NCBI RefSeq assembly: GCF_030272615.1
Contig: NC_081414.1
Span: 662,978,438 to 663,042,437 of the forward strand
Origin: Cryptomeria japonica
Lineage: Eukaryota; Streptophyta; Pinopsida; Cupressales; Cupressaceae
Length of the DNA stretch: 64,000 nt
Reading direction: 5' to 3'
Position 1 is the first letter of the stretch. Each line of letters starts with the position of its first letter. The position numbers and the translations under genes were made by a program. Below are positions 46,954 to 59,600 of this stretch, piece by piece. The notes below the pieces were generated by a model. The model had not been told where the DNA came from and did no database searches. It was given only the letters and a program-made list of their open reading frames with translations.

Positions 46954-47989
46954 ATGGAAAACTTCAGAAAGCAATTGGAAACAACTCTTTTAGATTATGA
47001 TGCAGAAAAGTTGAAGAATATGAAACTTGAAGATGATTTGAAGGCTACATAGGAATTCATTCAAGGACTTCAAGAGAACCTCACTATTGCTATAAACAAA
47101 AGAAGAGAACTTCATGAGAAGATGCAGAGTGATGATGATGCAATGGAAACTCTTAATGACCTTATGAACAAGTTGAGACAAGAAAACAATGTTATGAGAA
47201 ATGAGATGCAAGATATGACTATGAGGTTTGTTAAAGACATTGAAGACAAAAAGAAGAATGAAGATGAATTGATTAGAAGACTTAAATAATGTTGGAAATT
47301 AAAATACAAGACTTAATCATGAAAATGATATGTTGAAGATAGATTTGATGCACACACAAAATGACAAAACTGAACTTATCAGACAAAAGAGAATCTTGGA
47401 AAATGAGTTGGCTACTACAAATCAACACAAAGAGAAATTCAAGAAAAGTTCAGAGGAACTTGATAACATGCTGAAAAATAAAAAACTTGATGGAGATACT
47501 AATGGACTTGGCTTTGAAGTTGGTGAAAGCTCTGGTACTGCAAACAATCATGATCATAGTAAACCAGTAAGATAACCTAATGCCTACAAATTTAATGGGA
47601 AATTCTTTAACTGTAAAAAATATGGTCATAGAGAAAATCAGTGTAGATCTAGAAACTATCAAAACACTAATGCACCCACCGGTCAATGTTCCAAATGCAA
47701 CAAAATTGATCATAATTCAGAAAATTGCAGAATGAATGTAAGATGTTATGTTTGTGGAAGATTTGGACACTTATCTCATCAATGCAGAACACATACCGAC
47801 ATAGTATATGGAAAGGCTATTCAGAAAAACAATGTGACTTGTTATACTTGTAACAAGATTGGACATATTGGAAAATTTTGTAGAAGTAAGGCATCACTGA
47901 CAAATAACAAAAGACCCAGTTTGAAAGGCAAAGAGAAGGTTGAAGAGGTAAAGCAAGAATTTTTTTTAAAATGGATTAGAAAGAAAGAT
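46954..47989 (+). pseudogene. Gag-like protein: coiled coil plus four CCHC zinc knuckles
   Basis: Starts MENFRKQLETTLLDYDAEKL. Nearly all of 46954-47290 and 47330-47480 reads as long heptad-rich coiled coil (Leu, Lys and Glu repeats). At 47600-47880 four knuckles follow: one with a lost first Cys (FFNCKKYGHRENQC), then CSKCNKIDHNSENC, CYVCGRFGHLSHQC and CYTCNKIGHIGKFC. A Lys-rich tail follows. The two parts lie in different frames (+1 shift between 47290 and 47330), with single stops at 47050, 47287 and 47573. Zinc knuckles bind retroelement RNA and the coiled coil may drive assembly. The capsid-like UBN2 domain of the Copia gag at 14382-15033 is not obvious here. Confidence 0.75.
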
Positions 47990-48371
47990 TAGAATGTTGA
48001 TGAGACTATTCCTTCACCAATAGAATAGAGTATCACTCTACCGACAGAAGATTCTTCATCTAACTAAAAAAGAAACCTTTTTGGGGGTATGACAACAAAT
48101 TGAAAATCATGCTAGTTTACCCTTGGTTGATGGTAAGAAGATGAATTGCTTCTTTACCGGCAGATGTGTTAAGTTTCGCTTAACCGGAAGGCATTTATTG
48201 TGGTAGTTGAAGGAAAAGACATTATAAAGAAAGTATTTTTCACTCTTTTTCACTCACTGAGCATTCAAATTTCCTAAGAGCGTGAAAAACCCAACTGAAG
48301 GCATCCACAATGAGAAGTGAAGAAAAATCTTTCAAGCATCCAAACCTAAAGGCAAATTAAGGTATTTATCA

Positions 48372-51300
48372 ATGGCTTCCTCCTCTGCTCCTGAATTCAT
48401 TGCAAACCCTATTGTTATTGAAGTGGTTAAATGTCCTAGGCCCATATTCAAGATCATACCCGAAGTAGTGAAGCAGGATGATACCCTAGGTGCATTCTCT
48501 AAAATACCTAAAGGAGTTGCACATGAAAAAGACCCTAGGATATACATACATTGTCATATTGAGGAACTAGGTGTTGATGAAATAATGAATATGTATAAGA
48601 CTGTCATTTGTGATGAGATTGGTGTTGTGAAACCAGAACACAAGATCATTGAAACCCTAGGTTTTGTGGAAATACTTGATATTCTGGATTTCCCTAAGGA
48701 AGTTGTGAGGATTGTACTCAGTAGAGTTCATGGAGAATTATTTTGGTTTGACTCCATCCACAAGATCACAAGAGAAGCAGTTAGAGTAGTGACCGGCTTA
48801 CCTTCCACCAGTAGCAGGCTTGACAAAACTAAGAAAGTTCCAAACAACATTGTGATGACCCTAACTGGTGCAACCCATGACAAGAGATCTTTGAGAGTCA
48901 ATGATGTGAAAGACATAAATGTCAGATTCATTGGCATGATACTAGGATACAAAACTACACATGCTAACAGATTGAACTTTGTTTCTAGTCTATGCATCAA
49001 GAGTGCTTATGATATGGTGAACAATAATACTAAGATAGATATATGTGAATGGTTGAAGGAGGAATTGATTGACAACTTGAAGAAAATTAAAGGTGATAAG
49101 AAAGGTACTTTCAGATTTGGTGATCTACTTGTGTGCCTAATGCTATTCATTACACAGGAAGTTCCTGGTATAGGAAGGAAAGAATTTGGTTTTGACATAC
49201 CAATAGGTAAACAACTATTGGATATCTTTACCAACATGGGAACAAATAGGGAAAACAATATAATTGAATATTTCCAAGCATTCAAGGCTAGAATGAAAAC
49301 AAGGGAAAGGCTACCTCAAAACATTGTTGACAAATATTAGAAGGAAATTTGTTTTGTTATTAAGAAAGATGAAATTTGGATGGAAGCAGTGGTTCCTAGA
49401 ATTGTTTGGTGATAGAAATGGGTTATGAGACTGATGTAAACATAATTGGGATATATGACAAAGCCCTACTTGAAGCCCCTAGAGAACATGAAGAGAAAAT
49501 ATTTGGTAATGCTGAAACCATTGAGAGCAAAGTACAAAAAATTAAACAAAGGAAGAAAATAGAGCAGTATATTAGAAAAGCAACAAAACAGGTGAAAGAT
49601 ATCAAGGAAAATATATTGAATATCACTGGTATTAAGGAAAGTGACTTGGAAGGGTTACAACCGGAAGCTCACCTCTCACCGGTTAGAACTTCATCTGACA
49701 GTGAAATACCAACTGAGTTTAAGAGAGTAGAAAGGAAAAGAAAACCATCACCGGCACCCTCTCCTGCACCAAAGAAAGCAAGAAGGAAACAACAGGCAAT
49801 AAGGCCTCTAGCTAAAAAGATGACACCAAGGAAGAAGAAAGAAAAATAGGTTATCTCTCCTCTTGACAATCTTTTGAATGAAATAACAGATTATGGAAAT
49901 TTATCAAATGTTAGTAAACTATATGATACTTTTACAAATGAGGAAAAGGAAAGCACAGAAAATAGAATTATTCTACACCTGTACATTTATAAGAAAGTTT
50001 TGATAGAGGTTGTAGATGTGTTACCTAGTGATTTGTATAGGTGGCTAGATGAAAAGAGGCCAGCTATTATGGAGTTAGATAAGAAAATAAAAATTGAGAA
50101 GCTATTTGCAGTTCACCCTATTAAATCAACAAAAGAAATTGATGAGTTAATAAGTGAGGCTAACAGGACAGTATTTTCCAGTGGTCACTAGCATGTATCT
50201 TTAATGGTAGGCAGAGTTAATGAGATTATAGAAGAAACAATAGATAATTGGGATATCTTCTTTGTGGAGAAAGAGAAGCAAGAAGAACTTAAGAAACCCA
50301 AAACTTTTAAGGTCTAACAAAAGGACAAGGACAAAGGTAAAGGCAAGGTAGGTGGACTACCCAACATAAAAGTAATAGACAATTTGCCACCACCTCCTTC
50401 TATTACATCACCGGTTGAGACTATTGACACACTGACAACTGAGAATGTGGAAACCACACTTGAGGATACAAATCCTGAATCAGAGATCCTATACACAATA
50501 AATATTGATACACAAGAGGTTAATATTGTGGTTGATAAGGAAACCACTGATGAGAAGAAAGATGTGGCTACTGAGCTACCGACTGATAATATTGCAGTTG
50601 AAACACATGTAGAGCATACAGTTGAAAATATTGAGATTGGGGTTGAGACACAAAATGAACAATCAGTTGATCCCCTAGCTATAGGAATGGTGATTAATAC
50701 AAACATTGAGAAACCCACAGTGTTAGAGAAACCGACTACTAATAACATAGTGAAACCAGTTGAGATACCAACAGTGAATACCACTGAGACTTCATAAGAG
50801 AAACTGGTAGTAGAGAGCATAGTGAAACCCACTCAGGTACAGGTTGAGAAACATGAAGAGAAAAAGGTTGAGTCATAGGTTCATACAGAGACAATGCCAC
50901 CGACAACGACTGAGAAACCCAAGCCTTTGCTAGTTGAAATACAGACACAAACTGACCTACCAGAGGTCAATATAAGCAAAGAGGTTACTCACACCAACAG
51001 AATGCAGATTGTTAAGGTAGTTGGACAATCATCTGGTTCTTCCATTACAAAATTCAGACCAACTAATGTGATAGAGATATTATTGGATTCAATTAAGAAA
51101 ATCACAGATTGTAATGCATTAGCATATAAGGCTATTGATGATACCATTCCTACTCTAAAATTGATTGCACCCAAGTGCAATGTGGAAAATAAATATTCTT
51201 TAAGTCAATTAGACACATTGTTTAAGTATATCACCGACAACATATTGACTATTGACCAAATAAATGAGGAAACATTTAAAGAGAAAATGAATAAGGAAAA

Positions 51301-51819
51301 AGACAAATTCTTTGATGAGACAATAAAGAAGTGCATGGGACACATTGACACCCTATTACCAACACTAAACAAAACAATAATAGAGTTTAAGGAATTGTAT
51401 AGAGACACATGCAAGACTTATATCTTGACAGTGGACATAGACAAGGAGATCAGTAAAGTACAAAAAGAAATAAATGATATAGTTGACAACATCATTGGTT
51501 CCTCCAAACCAATATCAGTTATAGAGCAGGAAATAGTAGGTTTTGAGGAGAAACTTGAAAAATTGGAAAAAGAAAAGGAAAGAATAAAATACAAGGCAAA
51601 AGAACTTAAAGCAGACTCAGTCCCAAATTGGATTACCTCATCTCTTTGAGGAAAGAGATTCAAGAGGCACTTGTTCAAAGACTGAAGACATCGGAAGAGA
51701 AAATGTATCACCTCACCGGTACAATTCAAAGAATAGAGGCAACATTGAAGGACAATGATAGGTTCACTGAGAGCCTGCATTTTGTATTGGCGGATCTTTT
51801 TCAGATTGTAACCAACTAG
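48372..51819 (+). pseudogene. Large uncharacterised ORF2 of the non-autonomous element
   Basis: About 1,150 codons over three frame segments: 48372-49340, 49406-51649 (with stops at about 49847, 50189, 50316, 50795 and 50876) and 51628-51819. The N-terminal 320 residues look globular, with ELFWFDSIHKITREAVRVVT near 48735-48790 and IDICEWLKEELIDNLKKIKG near 49040. Next come a helical stretch, a basic Lys/Arg block resembling a nuclear localisation signal (49730-49850), another helical block (49880-50180), a Thr/Glu/Val-rich low-complexity region with repeated ENVET-, KPTVLEKP-like units (50380-50900), and a long coiled coil (51080-51820). No RT, integrase, RNase H or protease motif is present. 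The place between gag and PPT is where pol should be. It could be a relative of envelope-like or PMD-like ORFs, but I do not recognise it. Confidence 0.7.
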
Positions 51820-52023
51820 TTACAAGGTTCTAGCTGATAACTACACTCAGTTAACATTTTGACAACCTTTGTCATTGATTTCAAAGGGGGAGTAGTAGAG
51901 AAAAGAAAAATGATTGACATAAGAGATCATCTGCTCAGGGGGAGCACATAGTTTTGGTAAGTTTTTGGACTTCAATTTTTGGATACAATTTTGAATTTTT
52001 CTCATGGGTGTTGCCATCAATGC

Positions 52024-52036
52024 CAAAGGGGGAGAT
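52024..52036 (+). other. PPT of the non-autonomous element, with two upstream purine tracts
   Basis: CAAAGGGGGAGAT abuts the 3' LTR start. TTCAAAGGGGGAGTAG (51880-51895) and CAGGGGGAGCACATAG (51936-51951) are similar tracts about 85 and 140 bases upstream. Confidence 0.8.
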
Positions 52037-52771
52037 TATTGGCATTGCACTGTAGGTGATTGAAGGTATTGTCACTGATGGAAACCTTGCAATCCTATGG
52101 CACCGACAGGCACTAACACTGATAGACTCTACACTGGTAGATAGCTCACCAACACCCTAGCTGACAGGATTTTGTTTATTGTATATCGTATTTGATTGTA
52201 ATATCTTTTTGTAAGCTGACATGGCATATTGTAATAAGACTCATATATAAGTATGAGTTCTTGAAGATCATTTAGGACACACACATAGATGATAGGATGG
52301 ATATGATGATCGAATATTAAGGCAGATTTTGGAGTAAAGTTTATGGTTGTTGTATGAGCTTAAACCGGTACTGAACCTGGCATAGCAGATGCTTTTTGTA
52401 GTAGTACATCACATTGGATTTTCGTAATGCATTTTGTAAGTCAGTGAGACTTCCTTTTGTAATTGAGCAGTGAGCTCTAGGTAGTTGGCCTTCCTACATG
52501 TCCAGGCCCCACCTAATGTAAGTAATATCCATTCATTGGCCAGTGAGTGAATATTGTGGGTCACAAATCCCACCAAGGTTTTTCCCACATTGGGTTTCCT
52601 CACCAAAAATCTTGTGTTATGGTGTGCTTTCTATGTTGTGTTTATTGTTCATATTTACTGGTACACTGTTTTGGAATGCAATTTATTTAATAAGGTCAGA
52701 AAATTTGTTTATCGATTAGATACCAATTCACCCCCCCCCCCTTCTTCTCAGTATCTTTGGGAATCCTAACA
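52037..52771 (+). repeat. 3' LTR of the non-autonomous element
   Basis: 735 bp, TATTGGCATTGCAC (first dinucleotide mutated from TG) to AATCCTAACA. A TATA box (ATATATAA) is at 52243-52250; the other LTR copy has AAATAA there. Its C run is at 52730-52740. Confidence 0.92.
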
Positions 52772-54263
52772 AGTGAATCGGTGGTTCCTAATATTTTTGA
52801 ATTTCAAATAAACTTCAAAATATTAGTTATTCACTTAAACACTAAACAATCAAACTGGTAGAACAAGAAAGAAAGCCAAAGAGATCATTCACACAAATGT
52901 ATCTCTCAATGCCAGATTTACGAGGAAAACCCAATGTGGGAAAAACCTTGGTGAGAAAAGTTGTAGGAGACTACTACTCCAATCCAGCCTCATAGGTAAA
53001 ACACTGAATTACAAAGATTTAGGGAACCAACCCAAGGAGCACCAACCCTTAAACCAAGATTCAACTTGGTGATGTATATTGAAATACTAATTGAATACAA
53101 TTAAGGCTTCTTGTTACAAATGACTTTTGCAATTCTTCGATCAAATAACTCACTGCTGGTTGGTAGTCTTTTCCCCTGCACTGAATCTCACACTACCAGT
53201 CGTGATATTACATTCTTTGATTCTTGGCCTCTATTATCTTTCTCTCCCTCACTCTCATAGTCTCTCAACACACTATGTCACACTTGGATGCTACCTGCTC
53301 TGCCACACCTTGTCGGTTTGGCTTAAATGTAACACTATAGTTATGTCGGTAGAATCTTCTCATCGGTATGCTTGCTCACATACACTGCAACTATTTTTGA
53401 GGCTAGCAATTCTTCTTTTTTAATAACTTTCTCTCTTTTCTCCTCCGCTTCTATGCAACATCCCCCACGGTTTGTTTTGAGCTCTCCTCTTTTATCCCAT
53501 GATTTCCTGCCAAAAAGCGATTCAAACTTCAAAGCGGTTAGGGTTTCCTTTTCTCAACACAATCTTCATGAGATCTGATCTATCCTATCTTGGATCGACC
53601 ACCTATCCTTCAAGGACACATCTGTACACATTTTTCATTATCCAATGCATATTTCCTAAAAAATAGCAATCTCAAACAAGATCTCCTACCTTGAAATCCG
53701 TCAACACATAAAAAGCTTTAGTTGTTTCCTTTTCAAGGTCTTCCTGAATCGGATTTCCTTTGAATTGATCCAGACACAACTACTCCTTGATCTTCCTCTG
53801 TCAATGTTTCTTCCTCGAGCTACAATGGTCAGATATAATACCATGATTTGAGGTTGTTTCATTTATATAAATAGATAGTTTCACTAACCGTGTTGATGAT
53901 GGTTTTACCAACCTCTGCCTATTTTCCACCTTGGCTCCACATGACATCACCATGGTCAATCACTTTTCTCACTGACACAAAGTTGGTTCAGACTTGATCA
54001 TTCAACAAACTCATACCGGTACACACCTTTACTGGTAAGGTCTTCTTATGCTAACTGGTAGTGCACACTATGCCGGTAACACATCTTCTCCTCCAGTAGT
54101 TTGTGACAACTTTTAACACTCTGCCTCTTCATCATAAACAAGCAATTATCCTTCAAACCAGTTTATACCTTAATGGTAAGCCTTCATTTTGTATGCTCAC
54201 ATTCATGTGAATACCCATCATGTCAGTTGACATCAATGATAACTTAATGCCAAAATGCCAACA
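52772..54263 (-). repeat. Main part of Copia LTR W (3' LTR on the minus strand)
   Basis: On the minus strand the LTR starts TGTTGGCATTTTGGC at 54263, just after a PPT (AAAGGGGGAGAT, 54264-54275), and runs to 52772 then 46107-46074. It contains AACCCAATGTGGGAAAAACC, resembling the LTRs at 9484 and 46108. No matching copy is found at the other end of the neighbouring Copia body. Confidence 0.7.
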
Positions 54264-54439
54264 ATCTCCCCCTTTGGCATTGATGTCAACTTCTCACGAG
54301 ACACTCTATGTCGATACATTTCTCCCCCTTTGACACAATGACAAAGGGTACTATGCAGTCCCCCTTTGATCCTTACTAAGCTCCCCCTAAACCACATAAA
54401 GCCTTCCTAGACATAAGACACAACTCCCAACTTGTATCA

Positions 54440-57400
54440 AAGGTACTCAAAAGTACTTACTTGTAATGGTTTGGTGAAAATGTCTGCTACTTGTTCGCCA
54501 GTAGGAACATAATCCATCCTGAATCAACTGCCAGATAAAATGCATGTGAAGCTCAATGTTCTTCATCTACTGATGCTCTACTGGGTCGTGAGAAATATGA
54601 ATAGCACTTTGATTGTCACACCAAAGAACAGTGAGACTATTAGGAGGAAAACCAAACTCAATCATCAACTATCGAAGCCATAAGATCTCCTGACTGGCTA
54701 GCACAGTAGTTTAGTACTCAGCCTCTATAGATGACAATGCATGAGTAGTCTTCTTCTTGCAAGACCATGTGATAGGACTAGAGCCAAGAAAGAAAACAAA
54801 GCCAGAAGTAGACTTCTGATCAGTGACATCACCAGCCTAATCTGAGTCAGTGTAGCCAACAATGTGAGGTTCCCCTGATGTGTAGTGAATGCCATGAGAA
54901 ATAGAACCCTAAATGTACCACAAAATACATTTGGTAGCTTACCCATGACTCTCATGAGGATCATGGGAGAATTGAGAGACAAGGCCAATCGCAAAGGAAA
55001 GATCAAGATGAGTCTGTGTCAGGTACAACAAACTGCCAACCAACTGTCTATAAAGAGTAGAATCTACTGAAGGAGTGGGATAAGTAGTAATCAAAACAAC
55101 CCCTGACTGAAAAGGAGTGGGAGCAAGCTTTCAATCAAGCATGCCAAAGCGCCGAAGCATGTCAAGAGCATACTTTTTCTGGTAAATGTAGATCCCATTA
55201 GAAGACAGAATCACCTAAAGACCAAGAAAATAGTGCACAAGACCAAGATCTGTCATCTCAAATTGGTCCATCAAGGCTCACTGAATATGTTGAATCATAG
55301 AGGAAGAGCTACCTGTGATGAGGAGATCATCAACATATAGCACAAGAATTAGGATTTCACCCTCAAGAAGTTGAATGTACACTATGTGATTGGAATAATT
55401 GTGGGTGAAATCAGTGGAGAGCAAGAAAGAGTCCATCTTCTAATACCAAGCCTGAGGTGCCTGTTTGAGACCATACAATGAAAGTCGAAGTCTGCAAACC
55501 AAATAATTGTCCTGCAAAAATCCCTAAGGCTGCTCCATATAGATTTCCTCCTGTAGGTCCCCATGCAAGAAATCACTCTTCACATCTATCTGAAAAATGG
55601 TCCATCCCTAAGAAGCTGCAAGAGAGAGTACAAAGCGAATAGAGTTCATCTTGGGAACAAGGGAAAATGTCTCAAAGTAATCAATACCCTCAACCTGCAA
55701 GAAACCCTTCACAATAAGACGTGCTTTGTACTTATCAATCAAACCATCAACAACATACTTAGTGTGATACAACCAATGACACCTAACCATCTTTCTGCCC
55801 TTAGGAAGAGGACAAAGATCCCAAGTATGATTCCTCATCAAAGAAGAATACTCCTCCATAACACAATCCCACTCAGGGTGTCCTGTAGCCTCTGAAAAAC
55901 TTCTGAGGATCATCAGAAATGGCATGACTAAAAAGACTAGAAGCCACGGTATGAGAATGGGTGCGATGAGTATCTGAAGGATCACCGGCCATAGATCTTG
56001 TTGCCTCAACAGTAAAGCAAGCCCACTTGGGCATTTGCAGTGGAGTAGGTGGAGGTGGGGATGGTGGATCATCAGTAGCATCATTAGAATCATCCTCAAA
56101 ATAATCCTGAAGAGATGTAGTGGGAGGAGTAGGCAGAGGATTAGACACTGGAGATAGGGTATCCACTGTGGGAAGGTGCTCACCAAACTGAACATCTCGT
56201 CGAAACAAGACCTCTCTGGAATTAGGATCAAACAACTTGTACGCCTTAACATCCTCATAGTAGCCAACAAAAATGAGGGGTCAGCTCTTCCACTCCATTG
56301 CTTTTCTCTGAGCATCAAGAATAAATACCCATGCCTCACTGTCAAACACTCAGAAAATAGAAACATCAGGCTTGTCATGAGACCAAGCCTCCTCACGAGT
56401 CATATGTCGAATCACCTTGTGAGGCATCTGATTCTGAATATAGTTATCACAATTGACTTCCTCAACCCAAAAAGATGAATCCATGGACCTAGACTGAATC
56501 ATACAATTTTTCATCTCTCTAAAGTTATGTTCTTGCGCTCAGCAACACCATTCTACTGAGGGGTGTAGGGAATAGTAAACTGGAGCTGCAAACCATGCTC
56601 AGTGCAAAAATCTCTGAAAGCTTGATTCACATACTCCCACCCATTATCTGTACGTATCCGCCAAATAGAGCAACCAGATTGCTTCTCTACAAATGTCTTG
56701 AAGATTCAAAATGAATCAAAGACATCAAATTTGTACTTAAGAAAGTACACCCATGTGTATTTGGAGAAGTCATCAATAAAAGTGAGTAAATACTTGGCCC
56801 CAGAAAAAGGAGTAGGGAATGACATGAGATCACTGTGAATCAACTCCAAGGGTGCCAAATCACAAGGGGCTCTTCCCTTTGGAAAGGGATCCCTATGATG
56901 CTTGCCAAGCACACAACCATGACAAACACCATCAGTGCAAAAAATCTATGGGAGCCCAAGAACAAGTGCCTATGTACTCATCTGCTGAAGATATCTATAA
57001 TTGACATGGCCCAAGTGCTCATGCCAAAGCTTACTCACTGAATCTGCATGTGCTATAAGAGATGAACCAACACCCGCAGAGGGATAGAATCCATCAAATA
57101 TGTAAAGAAGAGATGCAGTATCAACACTCCCAGTAGCCACAACCAAATCAGAGTCATGGAGGTCCCAAATAACCACATCATGTGGTGAGAACTCAACTGT
57201 CTTACTAGAGCTAGAACGGCAAATTTGATAAATGGACAAGAGGTTCAACAAGATGTCAGGGACAACTAGAACATCCTGTAGAGTGCCGCCATCTAAAGAG
57301 ACATAACTTGAACCCAAGACTGAAAGCTAAACTAAGTCACCCATTGTAATTTGTGAAGTACCATAAGAGGCAAGAGAAGTAACCAGCTTTTGAGTGTGAG

Positions 57401-58404
57401 TCATATGGTGAGAAGCACCAGAATCTAATATCCAAGTGGACCCATAGGTCAAAGCACGAGTAGTGAGAGCATGACCTTTCCCTATGGAAGGAGAAGATGC
57501 TTGAGGTGAGGACATGTGATGCTACTGTATGGCTTCCTCTAAAGCCTCTAAGTGTTTCCAACACTTGGAAACTGGATGTCCTTCCTTGCCACAAAAACTG
57601 CAAGTGTCGCCTGATTTTTTCTTAGCTTTGGAGGAAGACTCACCAGACTATGAAGATTTCCCATGTTTCAGAGGAAATGGTGGTTTAGAATCAAACTTAG
57701 GAGGTGGCTTGGAGGAATGCTCACTGCCTGCAAAATTCTTCTTTGACTTCGATTTCTGTATTTGCTTCTCCTTAGAGGACTGAGCAACCAATGCTTTGTT
57801 CTTAGACCCAGAGAGCATATCTAACTAAGAAAGGTGAGACTGCTCATGAGACAAATGCTCATAGAAACACATCAAAAGTAGGCATGGTAAAACGAGCACC
57901 CAAGCCATCCATTGTGGAGTAGAAAGAAGAGGCAAAAAATTGAAAATGACCCCGAAGCTTCGAAAGAATCAAGTGAATGCACTCTATGTCTGTCTTGATC
58001 TTGCTACATCCCTGGAGAACATATCTAGTAGTCTTGAACTTGTTCAAAAAATCCTCAATGCTGGGAAAGGAATCAGGTGACAAGGAAACCAACTCTGCCT
58101 CAATCTGCAATGCCTGAATCTCACTAACCCACCCAAAGAGAGACTCAAAATTTAACCACATAGCGTGAGGAGTGAACAACTCATCAAGGTGAAATAGAAG
58201 ACTGTCGGAGACACGCAAAGAGAGCAAACCCATGGCCTCATCCATCTTGTTTTTGTGATGAAGAAGCTCATAAGGATGTTGCAATAGAGGCTGAACCTCA
58301 TCCAAACAAGACCACAACCCTCATGCCCGAAGAAGCCTCATGATGCGGGACTTCCAGGTGTGATAGTTGTGTGATGTCAACAACTCAACTGAAGGATCTG
58401 CCAT
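54440..58404 (-). pseudogene. Copia Gag-Pol of element X, heavily frameshifted
   Basis: Gag begins MADPSVELLTSHNYHTWKSR at 58404 and is open at 57859-58317 after one stop. A CCHC knuckle is near 57560-57605 (CSFCGKEGHPVSKC). The protease site WILDSGASHHMT is at about 57415-57450. Pre-integrase LWHEHLGHVNYRYL is at about 57000-57040. Integrase has ELIHSDLMSFP and FIDDFSKYTWVYF (56720-56860), with NGVAERKN at about 56555. RT shows GLKQAPQAW-like and YVDDLLITGS (about 55315-55345) residues in changing frames. RNase H includes DQKSTSGFVFFLGSSP (about 54770-54820) and TKPLQ near 54460. Many stops and frameshifts make it clearly dead. The gag type is the same general kind as element Y and unlike the Copia at 9484. 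Confidence 0.8.
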
Positions 58405-59588
58405 GAAAACTCTGCACCTGCACTTGCTTGTGTTTTTTTTTATTATGTGATCTTTCAGAATAGACAAAAGATGTAGAAGGGTTTGTTTGTTTTGAGAGTT
58501 TTGGTGTTCTATATTTCAAATATAAATGACATAAAGTGAGAAAAAACACCCTCGACAATAGATAAACTCAAACCCTAGTACATACTAATGAGAAGGAAGT
58601 AGTGCATAAGCAAAAAAAATTAAACTGAAATCGCATGTACCTAATGAAAAATATGAGAAACAAGATCACTTATCTGAATAGAGCATGCTAAGAGCTTTCT
58701 GATGCCTATTCATTTTCAAAAAACGAAGTCCATTTGCCAATTCTACAGCCCCGAAAGTGTAGAAAAGAGACCCCACTTTGACTGAAAAAGTACAATCAAA
58801 CACCAAATTTGGTAAAAAAATCCAACACCACAAGGTCCGGGTCGGAACCATATTTTTGAAGCCTATTAATTTTTGAAAAAATGACTCTGTATGCTCAAGT
58901 TATGAAGAAAAAACCAACCCTCCCTTCAAAGGCAAGAGAGAGGAGAAATAGGGGCTCATTGGTGGCTGGGCTAGGCGAAGGTGGCGCTCCGGTGGTGCTC
59001 GGGGGTGGAGTGGCGGAGGTACGGCGGTGGGGAGGTAGCGTTGGCAGGCGAGTGGTTGACGAATGGCATGGTAGGGGCCCACGGCAGGGAATGGGGGTCG
59101 GTAGGGGCTGAGGCCGACGGGTAGACTGTCGGTGGCAGGGGCCTGCACTGATAGGGCTGACGACTAGACTGTTAGAGGTACAGGGACCTGCAAAACCCCT
59201 TAAAACAAACTTTTTTTTAGTTTATTTTTAAAAACCTTTGCCTTCTAATTTTTTTGTGATTTTTTTGCAAAAAATCAATTTTTGGCCTGCATGCCGTAAA
59301 AAGGCAAAAAAAAAAAAATTTGATTTTTTTCTTGAACTACGTGTCAAGGCCATATGACCTGGTACTAAAGAAAAAATACCCCCAAAGGCTCAGGAGTAAA
59401 AAATGGTCAAGTTTTAAATGACCATAGGGTTTTTTGGGCCTTCTAAGCACGATGGTGAGGTCCATTTAGGTCCAAAGTGCTAAAAAAAAAGGCCTATCCC
59501 TAGGTACATAAAAAAACTTCTAAAAAACCCCAAATCTGCTTCCAATGCAAAAAATCTCAAAACAAGAATAGATAGCTATAGATATAAA

Positions 59589-59600
59589 GCTCTGATACCA
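59589..59600 (-). other. PBS (initiator tRNA-Met) of Copia X
   Basis: Minus strand TGGTATCAGAGC directly abutting the LTR end. Confidence 0.88.

Larger units (their letters stand above)
46108..52771 (+). mobile_element. Non-autonomous Copia-like LTR retrotransposon with gag and a large unknown ORF2
   Basis: LTRs 46108-46882 and 52037-52771, initiator-Met PBS at 46885 and PPT at 52024. Flanks GGTGA (46103-46107) and AGTGA (52772-52776) are a TSD with one mismatch. The internal 5.1 kb encodes a coiled-coil, zinc-knuckle gag (46954-47989) and a second long coding region (48372-51819) with no protease, integrase or RT motif. PBS, PPT and LTR ends resemble those of the Copia at 9484-16150, so enzymes from such a relative could have mobilised it. 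It sits inside Copia LTR W, which sits inside a Gypsy gag. Confidence 0.88.
54264..59600 (-). mobile_element. Degraded minus-strand Copia internal region (X), ends mismatched
   Basis: PPT at left (54264-54275), then RNase H to gag reading leftward from 58404, a 1.2-kb leader and a PBS at 59589-59600. The left-hand LTR is W (starts TGTTGGCATT). The right-hand LTR beside the PBS is a different, 364-bp type (59601-59964). The element is therefore either a recombinant of two Copia types or two elements joined by deletion. A GC-rich, CpG-rich stretch (58950-59160) lies in the leader. Confidence 0.7.

Noticed and set aside
50314-50832. 172-codon Ser/Thr/Val-rich ORF on the minus strand
   Set aside because: Shadow of the Thr/Glu-rich low-complexity part of ORF2 on the plus strand.
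58881-59148. Gly/Arg-rich and Pro-rich ORFs
   Set aside because: Products of the GC-rich leader block of Copia X, open on both strands; no evidence of translation.
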